DNA of 64,000 nt, from NCBI GenBank assembly GCA_026874595.1, contig CM049317.1, forward strand, positions 17,881,382 through 17,945,381, given 5' to 3'. Positions within the stretch are counted from its first letter, which is position 1. Each line of letters begins with the position of its first letter. Source of the stretch: Sipunculus nudus (lineage: Eukaryota > Annelida > Sipuncula > Golfingiida > Sipunculidae). Below the pieces are notes generated by a model. It searched no databases. It was not told where the DNA came from and worked only from the letters and a program-made list of their open reading frames with translations. The position numbers and the translations under genes were made by a program. Shown here in pieces: positions 1-10,406 of the stretch.

Positions 1-53
1 TATCAACGTTTGTACTGTTTTCATTAACCCCTCTTATTATATGTTATACTCAC

Positions 54-170
54 TATCCAGAGTCCATCGAAGTCTAGAACTTGTTTAAAGTCCACCGTTT
101 CCTGAATCCACCAATCTGTCGTGATGGGTTTGCAGTAGTCAGGGAAATACACGTTGTTAGGTGGCCAAAC
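54..170 (-). CDS. Gene A exon 11: [12 protein letters not shown] to DGLWI
   Basis: A 117-nt exon with [27 protein letters not shown] and DFDGLWI, donor GTGAGT. The next exon, expected to start with the nucleophile Asp (DMNEP), lies left of the window. Confidence 0.94.
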
Positions 171-1903
171 CTGAATGGTAATATAAGGCAATTCACAGTA
201 AGTTGAATTTTTCAAATGATAGGTCTATGACATTTTGGTGAAACTCCCTGTTTAATAAAAATGAAAGTATTCACACAAAAGTGACATTAGTAGGTTTGGA
301 AAATCAGGTGTCATAACTTGAGAGCGAATTTCCCTGGTCCTATCGAAATTCACTATTTTATTTTTGAGGTACTTTCCAAGTTTTATAATATCGGGGACTT
401 TCATCTCCGCTGGGCGATGCCTAAATACTATGCCCCTTTTTTTCAGCAGAACCTTTATTTTTTTACTCTTATCATTTAAAAAAAAAACTTTATTACTTCA
501 CTCGGCGTCATGGGTATACAAGAAATTTAGTGACGAGAAGGTTTCCAATAGGCTCAGAAACCTTGCATATCATGGATAGTGTGGATAAACGGATTCACCC
601 CGAACAAAATGATTCCGATTGTACAGAAAGACGCCCTTTTAACAGTCGTGAGCCAAAAACATGATTCCAATATGTTGGTCAGAAGGCAAGCAGCATTAAG
701 TGGAACTAAAATCACAGGTTGTCACTATTATCTGGATATTTCTATAATTGACGCTTATTTATTATGTAAAATAAAGCACAAACATTTGCCAATAACGCTT
801 TTTTCTGCGACTAGCCGCTGTCTCAGTCGTAGCTCAGGTGTGACTTGGACTTGCTTGTCAAATACCAGAAACTGTCATGACCCAGCCCGGTATTGCACCT
901 GCAGGGGCGGATCCATAGACTTAGGATATAAAGGGGGGATGGTTCAATCAAGGAGGACTAAGAACAAAACCTAATAAAAAGGTCCCCAAGTCCGGGATAG
1001 GGGGAGGGTTGGGGGGGGGTCTAGTCAACAAAATTGATCTAACCCTTAAAAAGGCTCCTTCGGCTGAAAACTGGGTGGCGTGTGGTCCGGCTCTGCACCC
1101 CCCCCCCCCCCCCCCATCATTCCGTTTCTGACTAGAGCCTATCATGGCTCGAAGAGGTTGATAAGCAAAATTGTACATTATAACACTAAACCAACTAGGC
1201 ACTATCCAACTCATACCGACACTACCTTAGTGCAACTGTTACGCACGTTTGAAGGGAAATAGCACAGAATACTGTCAGGAAATAAATGCAAATGTAACGT
1301 AGTATCGGGAAGACCTTTGAGATGACCAGAGTAGATAACATAGAATAACCTGGCAAATATCTATTTATAGACATTTATCTGTTATTCATGTTTGGTTACA
1401 AATATATAATGTTTTGTTATCAATGAAATTGTTATTTGATAAATCACTCATCCTACCTTGCCCTCAGCAGGTGTGGAGCCGTCACCCTCTGTAACCCATA
1501 CATTCATAGACTGACCACGGTCAAACGGCGTGTACCCAGGTGCCTGGCCGATGTCAATGCACGGATCCTATGGACAAGTGCAGAAAAAACGTCATTTTAC
1601 ACAACGGTAAATTGCTGTGGTTGCTTTTTTTGTTCGCAAGGGTTTCAAATGCATGATATTTGCGAAAGGAGAATAAGCGAGAAAGTGAGACTTTCGTGAA
1701 TAAGAGGTCCGTCGTAAAAGGCAAAGTTTAAAATAAAAGCTTGACACTATGAATATACAGCGGAACCTTCCTTATATAAATATGTGATTGAGCATGTGTG
1801 TGTACGTACTGGAAATAAAAGATATAAATAATTATTATGAAGGACTTTCCTGCATGATGGATCAGCATTAACAGAGGGGTTATAAATTTATTTTGAATGA
1901 TAT

Positions 1904-1940
<37 letters not shown>

Positions 1941-4900
1941 CCATATAATATATATGTCTGTGTGTGCACCATAACTGTGTGCACCATAATGTGTATGTAT
2001 GTGTTCAAATTCGTATGTTAATTTTTTAAGAAACCCACATACCTGGATCGTCCTCCTGTTCCGACTTTTGTAAATAAACAAATGTAACTGGTTAATACCG
2101 AAATGTATTTACTTTTTTTTAATGTTTTTTTTGGTGGAGATAACCGCCTCCTTTTTAATGGTGACTTATCTAATTTTTAATCTAAGTATGTACATCTGCA
2201 GAGTTTCCATTTCGGTTTGGGACTACTTGACAGGGTGGTAGCACTCGCTTCCTATCATTTTTATTTTTTGTATCCTGGTGTCACCCAGGCCCGGTGTCTA
2301 CCGCACCTGCGGTTCCTGAGTATGTAGTCATCCCCATTGCTAGGTCATTACACCGAGGAAGCCCCCAAAAGACGCACTCGTGTGTGGGTGATACACGGCT
2401 GTGGGGCACAGCCTTCCCATTAAGCCTGCAGAGCGCTCACCCTGAATGAAAAACCTCACCGCTTCGGCTGAGATTCGAACCCACAATCTCCAGGCTTGAG
2501 AAGTCATGCGCTGTACCCCTGAGCCACAGAAGCCGGTTTAATGGATTTACTTACTAGGATAATAATATATCTGGTTCCCTGCTGTTTCAGCTCTTGAACA
2601 TAACCAGGCAGTCCGGCGAACCTCACTGGGTCATAAGTAAAATCCAAATTGTCCCTCATTGTGTCAATGTCACCGTGCTGTACGTCCTGTTAAATCAGAA
2701 AAAAACCCAACATTTTTAATTATATCATAGAATTTAGTGTGACGAAAATATACCTTATGGATATAATGTGGTGTGATAAACACGTTTAAAAGCCGACCAT
2801 GGGTTTAAAATGTGAAACTATAAAATGCTTAGGCAAAAAATACAAACTTTAATCTCTGAGATAAGACGTAATTTCCGACTACATATATAAGATATGTAAG
2901 GAATGTGTTGATATTAACAGTGGATGCAAAATACGGCAGGGGCAATTTTCATTGATAAGCTTTACTTTTTTTGGTGTGTTGTGGGAATATTTTAATTTTG
3001 CGACACAGCACATGATGGGTCATATATTTCTATTTCGTTATACTTACATGCGGTATGTCGTACTGCCTCAAGCGATTTACGGCATCTTTCATGGTTTGAA
3101 GGTTGTTGTACCCATAACGGGACAGATGGAACCCCAGTGACCAGTAGGATGGCATCACCGGCCGACCGATGGCCTGAGTAAAAATGAAAAATTCTGCTTA
3201 TTACTGTTTATGTATAAAAGTACATCCAATGACTGAGGATTACAATTAACTAATAGTATACCTGGCATTAATGTATAAATAAAACAGTTACATGTTTAAG
3301 GCTGAATCAAAAGTTTAAATGTTATAAAATCATATACATTTATAACATACATATACACATATCGCTCATTTCTATAAATACAACGTTTCAAGCATAATTG
3401 CTAAAACATTAAATATTAACGACATAACACGGTTATTTAGTTAAATTTTGACCTTAGCTTTATTATTCTATTAAAATATAAAAATCGACATTTTATCGAT
3501 AATTGGTTGTCAAAGCCGATCGCTGATTTAATTTTTTAAAACACATATTTAGTAAACCCCGGTCACTACTATAAAGCTCGCATCTATATATGCGTATGCA
3601 GTACGTATGCATATGCAGCTAGAGAACTGATGCCTGTGATTTAATTAAAACGTATTCGTATGCGGTACGTATGCAGCAAACTAGGTTTATTATTAAGCGC
3701 AGAAGAAGTAGAAAAGTCATCAGCTAGAGAAATTTCTCAATCACTGACGTAAAAGTATAGAATTTCCCCTTCCGTTACAATGTGCATGCCACTTAAATCA
3801 CTACAATGAGCGATCGAAAGGTTATGTATAAGCTTACGTATATATGGAATCACTGCAAGAAAATATAATATGTCCGATTCTACCGGCGGATCAAGGATTT
3901 AGGAAAAGGAGAGGTCCAACCCATGAGAACTATTGATAAAACCTAACAAAAAGCCCCAGCTCCTATAATATGGAGTACACACCGCGTACATTGGTTCGGA
4001 TCATATAAAAAAGGTGCGGTGGCCGAAAAAAGGCGGGGAGGGCCAAGACTCCTTTGGCCCCCTTCCCTGGATTATCTTCTCGATTTTTTGGTGCATAAGC
4101 ATATACGTTATGCATACACACATATGTAATCCTACCTTTAAATAACAAAATAGATAAGATGAAAACCAAAAAGCTTTCTCTGAAACTGATCTCTAAAGGT
4201 AGCATTCAGTATATACGTATGCGGTATGTATGCTGTAACGGAACCTAATATAAACAGATCACGTATGCGAGATGAACACAAATTCTGTAACGGAGATAAA
4301 AAAAAATCAGATTCTGTAACACTAGCCGTGTCACATAATAAAAAGAGCACCTGTAACAATGCATATTTACGACTGGTAGCTTAACTCCTCATCTACAAGT
4401 AGTATGCTAAATAGCGAGATGACCCATCACTGCCTGCTAAATATTAGCTAAAAAAGACGTGCCACCATCTGTCTACATGTAATCAGTCAGGGTATGAACA
4501 GCTTTGACTGACAAATAACGAACTCTTAATTATGATCAAGAACCTGTCACCTCAGTATACTGCTCCACGACATTCTCTGGTGTTGGTCCCAGGAACATGT
4601 AGAGGTCAAGTATACCGCCCGTAGTCCTGTAGATGTAACCCGGAAGTGGTTTCATCGTCACATCTGTAAACGCATTTAACTGTACATTTGTAGAGTAATG
4701 AATTTAATTTCTGCAAAAAAGTTTATTTTTCGAAGATAATGCGGACTGAAGGTGTATAGGTGAAATATCAGGATTATGAAGGATTCTTTTTTTTTTGTTT
4801 ATTTGTTTTTGTTGTTTGACGTAACCGCCTCTATTTTTAATGCTAGCTTAACTCGGAGTATTTGTACATCTGCAAAATTCCATTCCGGTTTCGGGCTACA

Positions 4901-7900
4901 TGACAGGGCAGTATCACACGCTTCCTCTCATTTTGTTACCCCGACCCAGTGACCTACAAAGCGCTCACTCTGGATGAGCGCCTCGGCTGAGACTTAAACT
5001 CACGATCTCCCGGCTTTGAGTCAAGTGCTCAACCCCTGAGCCACAAAAAAGCCAGTATATAACTATTGTTAAATATGTACAAACATGTCAGCAGAGCAGC
5101 AGGTGTTTAATTGGCTCCCTATTTGACAGAGACGTAAAACGATACATTTGCTCAACCAAGGTCTAAGGTATTCTGGTTGGATATGTCATTGCTTGTAACG
5201 CAACGAGAATTTTCCAAGTATTTATCGTCAGACTTTTTTTCACATCAGTCAAAGAGAGTCAATAGTACTTTATAAGGTAATCATGTGACTTTTTTTCAAT
5301 GTGACGTCATGAGCAATGGGGAAGGTAGAAGGAAGTACTAAATGACCGACCTTGGGCATTAGAGTTGAGGATCAGCACACCATGAGCATTTCCCGAGTTT
5401 TCCAGAACTTCGTAGTAAGGATGTACACCGTAAAGGTTATCAGCCTGAAGAAGAAGGCAAAATAATAATACCGGATATGGTAGAAAAAGTTTAATTACCT
5501 CCAAAGTTTTACTTTGAAAATGCGGTTCAAGCAGAAATTATTCAGACCATTCGTCTAGGCTTACTATATTGACTTTTTCATTTATTTTTTTTTTACTTCC
5601 CCAACATGTGAATTTGATATTACAAAATAAAAAAAAATAATGGAAAATGTTCACCCCCAGAGTTATCTGTACAAATACTAATGTCCTACAATACATCCCC
5701 TCAACCTTAACCATAAACAACCAATAGTTCATTGTGTGCATACTGCTTTACATTTTAACAATCCACATATATTCCATTGTTTTAAAATACACCCCAGACA
5801 AAATTTTCTTCTATGTAATATATTATATGTATTAAAATTATCCGGCCACTTGTAAAAGATGCTTTAATATAGTTTGTTTGAGATAACCTAGGGCCGATAT
5901 ATGTGGAATCAATTTTATATATGACGGATATCAGAAAATAATACAAACCTTATCATCCTTACAAAGTTTCTTTACCTGTACAGGTTGATCTCTGGCGAAC
6001 ATTCCCCAGGATCTCCAGTTCATGTCATGTTTCAGCTGAGTGTGTTCAGTCTCACCAAATCCGTAAACATTGGAGCTTGGGAGCTTTACAGCGATCTGCA
6101 GGTACTGGTCTGAGAAGATAAGACCTCCGTGAGACGTGTCAAATCTGAGGAAAACAAGAGAATGCAAGACCTCCATCAGACGTGTCAAATCTGTTAAAAA
6201 CAAGAGAATACAATACCTCCGTGAGACGTGTAAAATGTGTGGAAAACAAGAGAATACAAGCCATCCGTGAGCCTGTCAAATCTATAGGAAAGAGAAGACG
6301 GGATATCTGTTAGACATGTCGAAAAAGAGAAGATAAAACCTCCGTGAGATGTGTCAGATATGTCGGAATAGAGAAGATCTCCGTGGGATGTTGTAGATAT
6401 TTCAAAGTAGAGAATATGCGACCGCGTTGAGATGTGAATAAAATGAGAAGACGGGACATACGTGAGACTTGGGGAATTTTTTAGATAATAGGAGAGAATG
6501 AGTACTTTGTGAGACTACAAATCTGTAAAAAAATTAGTCGAGACACGACCTCATTGTTGTGAAAACTAGCAGAAAGAAAATAAGTGTGGTGCGAGAGGCT
6601 AATCTGTAAAATAAAAAAGAAGAAGATAAGACTACCATGAGCGAGCAATGTCAAGACCTTGGAAAATGAACGACGACATTTCCACGAGACGTTAATTTTG
6701 TAGAAAATAAGAGCCAATAAGACCTCCAGAAAACAAGTCAAATTCGAGGAAGTAAGCATAATAAGACCTCAGTGAGATGTAAAATATTAGTAACAATCCG
6801 TAAGTGTGTCAGATCTAGGGTAAACAAAAGAAGATAAGACATCGCTGAATAGTTCCTAGCCGGTAATGGTCACAAAGATGAACCATGTAAAACATAAGTA
6901 AAGAATGCTTTGTAAATGACCAATAATAAGATAACTCACATGACAGTGTTATCTGCTTTCCTTGTGACTTTGAAGTTGAAGGACGGGGTGTCGCTGAACG
7001 TGATAGTGTACAGAGTGTTGGTAGCGGCAGAGGCCGGGCTCTCGATGTTGAGAGGAGGTTCCCAACGCGAGGTGGCTGGATCATAAATCTACAATGATCA
7101 AAACGATAACATGTATATATTAAACCTGTAACCAGGTGCGGCAATGTATTAACTATCCGGTAAAGCTTCCATGTGGCGCAGCCGAGGAGCGTGTTGCAGA
7201 GGGTCAGCGTTCTCTGGAGTTCGAATCCCGTCTTTACAGATCTCCATATGGTGTGGGCATTAACCACGAGGGAGCGCCCTTGTCACGTTGAGGTTAATAA
7301 GGCGCCCGCTGTGGCTTGTTGAGGTGTTTGCAATGCCTAATAGGCTAATAGGAGAAAGAAAAGCTACACGAATGAACATACAAAATAAATAAACAACACG
7401 GAAAATGATAAAATTTGTTGAAGCTGATTTGAGACTCTAAACCTACCCTTTTTACCGATTTGTCAGATTTACAAAAGACCTTCTCAATTCTTGAGTCGAT
7501 TTATGAAGCTTTTGGAAATGTAGCACGTGTATTAAAAATCGATAGGTCGAGCACGTATGCCTGTTGCAAGGCCATGGTCAAGGGATGCTACTATTATTAT
7601 GTCTAATTATAAATCTAAATTACAATGCTTTTATAGTCTATTTATGTCGGCACATTTACGCTTTCGTTTAGATATGCATTGGTTTGGAAACCAGTGGAGC
7701 GCCGTTTATCCGAACATCTCGGGGGGACAAGGTTAATAGTTGGAATAAACGAACGTGCGGTTTAACGGTCGTATGTAAAATTAAAACACCGCGAGGTGTT
7801 AACACAGTTGGTCTTCACTTACCAGAGTTAACAGATATTGACCGAAACAGAATAATCTTTGATAAATACATAATTCTTTTCATATTGAGCAAAACAAACG

Positions 7901-10375
7901 ATCACTCAAGCAATAACGTTTTCGATCATTTTATTCAGATTATTTGTCACTGAAATACCAATAAACATCTCGCCGAACGCGCGTGCATATCCCATGACAC
8001 TTTTACCGTTCTTAGTGCTGTCTCTTTTGTTCGGACAAACGAACTCAAGCTTCTTATGCACGTTGATATTACATGCACCGATGTAAAGACTGGTTACATA
8101 AACAATCACAAATTTGAGGAAAGTGAAGTTGATTATTAAAAGGTGTGCGGGGATCATCGTAAATAGTGGTACTTGGCTTTTGACACCAAAAATCAACCTG
8201 ATGTAAAATGTCAGTGTGGCTTATACAGAAAAAAGGTTTTGCTTGCATTATATTAACGCTCAAATAATACTTCAGATCAACAACTTTCCTTATTATTGAA
8301 AGTTCGGATAAAGGTAAGGATAAGTGCTACATGGCAAGGGTCCGATTTAAATAGGCTGCTCTGGAATACTTGATGAAAAATGCTTTACAACTATTGTTGA
8401 CAAACTGCATGAACGCTCTCTGGTGATAAATAAATATTAACGAATGATATGGAAATACGTATTCTTGGACTCCCTGGAGTCACCATTAATTATGACATAC
8501 ATAATTCAGGATACCTTGTTTTGCCTGATTTTGGCAGTTTGCGTGGTTTAGTAAGTATAATTAATGCTCACCTTAACCCTAATACGTTGGTTAGTTTGAA
8601 ACTCCACGTCAACTCTTATGTCATTAATATCGGCACCGAACCACGATGGCGTCGTTTTACGTTTCAGGTCGACTCTCCAGCCTTTGGCTGTTTGTGTGGG
8701 GTTACCGTTCATGTAGTAACCGTGAGACTTAGGCATGAAGCACCACGGGACACCTTGAGTAGAGGAGGAACACCAGTAGCATCCTCTAGCGATGCACGTT
8801 GCTTCAGTGGCTCCCGGATCGGGATGGCAATCGATACGCTCGTTGTCTGTGTAACCGGAAGGACATACGGCGCCCCCTTGCGACACAGACGGGTCACTGA
8901 AGCAGTAGGGATAGCCGGGAGCCTCGCACCAGAGACAGCCTTTGGCTTTGCATGATTCTGGTGACGCTCCCGACTCGGGGTGACAGTCTACACGTTGATT
9001 TGGAGGGATGGTCGATGGGCATACTGTGTCGTCTATGAAGCAATAGGGAACTCCTGAGGATACAGAATACTTTATTATTGATTTTCTTACAAATATTTTA
9101 CAAATGGATATTGTATTACGTAACCTGCATTTTCTGTGTTACATAAAAGGTTTCTTTTTTTGTACCCTTATAATTTTGTAAAAAGTTATTTTTAAGTAAT
9201 TAATGTAACCTTTAGCTATAAAGCTAGTCTGTAAATGTAGTCAATAGATCTGCCTGTTTGCCTTTTATCATGTGTTTTTCATGCTGATTCTATGTGTTTT
9301 TCATGCTAATTCTATGTGTTTTTCATGCTGATTCTATGTGTTTTTCATGCTAATTCTATGTGTTTTTCATGCTAATTCTATGTGTTTTTCATGCTGATTC
9401 TATGTGTTTTTCATGCTGATGTATTGCTGTGATATAATAGGATATTTTATAATTGACTATCTTATATTCTTAAAGATATTATATTTTTACTGATATTTTT
9501 TGTGATAAAGATTAGGTTTCCTATTGGGTACAATTCTTATCATTTTTTGTTGTTGTTGTAATTATTGATTGCTATAAAAATATGTGTATACGTCATCCAT
9601 AATAAGACATTTTGATCGGCATCTTGATCGCAATGGGACTACTATGGATATAAGTTTTTAGTAAACCTTTTAGAACTATCCCAGGTGCATATCAGGGAGC
9701 TTTTTGTTTAATATTATGAATATATATACTTGTTACATGAATAAAATCAATCAATCATTTAACGTGCGATAACAAACTGCGCAGACTCGGATTATCAAAA
9801 GTACGCCTCTGCTGTTTTGGGTTTATGGGCGTCAAAATATGACCCCCACAATGCACCGCAGCTTCTGCATACACAAACGGCTTAGGTAAAAAATGTAATC
9901 CGTTTAAATATGTGGATTAGATTTGTTTAAGATAAATTACATAAACACGTGTGTTTTTGTGGTAAGGAATTCACTGAATAAGTAATCTTGTGTAAGTATA
10001 TGCATGTGAATTACAAATGTTTCCTTGAAATGTAACAAATTGTTATTTTAAAGTTTGATAGTTGAGATAAGAAGTCCCGGCTGTCCCTCAGTGCCCACCA
10101 GGAAGAGATTTGTTTCGAGTACGAACGACCTCTAGCGGAGTGCATGGTGATACAGTAAAACATGGATATTGCGGCCATCTGCGACATTAATAGTCGGTAT
10201 GGATTTCATTAACAGTTCTTGGCTATGTAATAAGTTTGGCTCTTGATTTGAGGGAAGTTCATTCATATAACACATTATACTAACTAGTATTTGGTTAAAT
10301 GTGTTATATTCTAGCATTTCAAATACAGCTACAGCCATACTGACTGGTAAAGTAAACAAACGAGACAGCTGCTAG

Positions 10376-10406
<31 letters not shown>

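Noticed and set aside
1080-1262. ORF with a poly-Pro run
   Set aside because: The proline run is a poly-C tract within a repeat patch of gene A intron 10.
2471-2540. tRNA gene on the minus strand
   Set aside because: A and B boxes are present but no full cloverleaf or acceptor pairing is evident, and the same head recurs at 4789-5058, 17021 and 18582 with a shared body, so it is a SINE.
8449-8955. 168-codon plus-strand ORF
   Set aside because: It is the complement of gene A exon 3, whose minus-strand reading shows three trefoil motifs; the plus reading has none.
9262-9424. CRISPR-like array
   Set aside because: Units are contiguous with no unique spacers, and the genome is eukaryotic.
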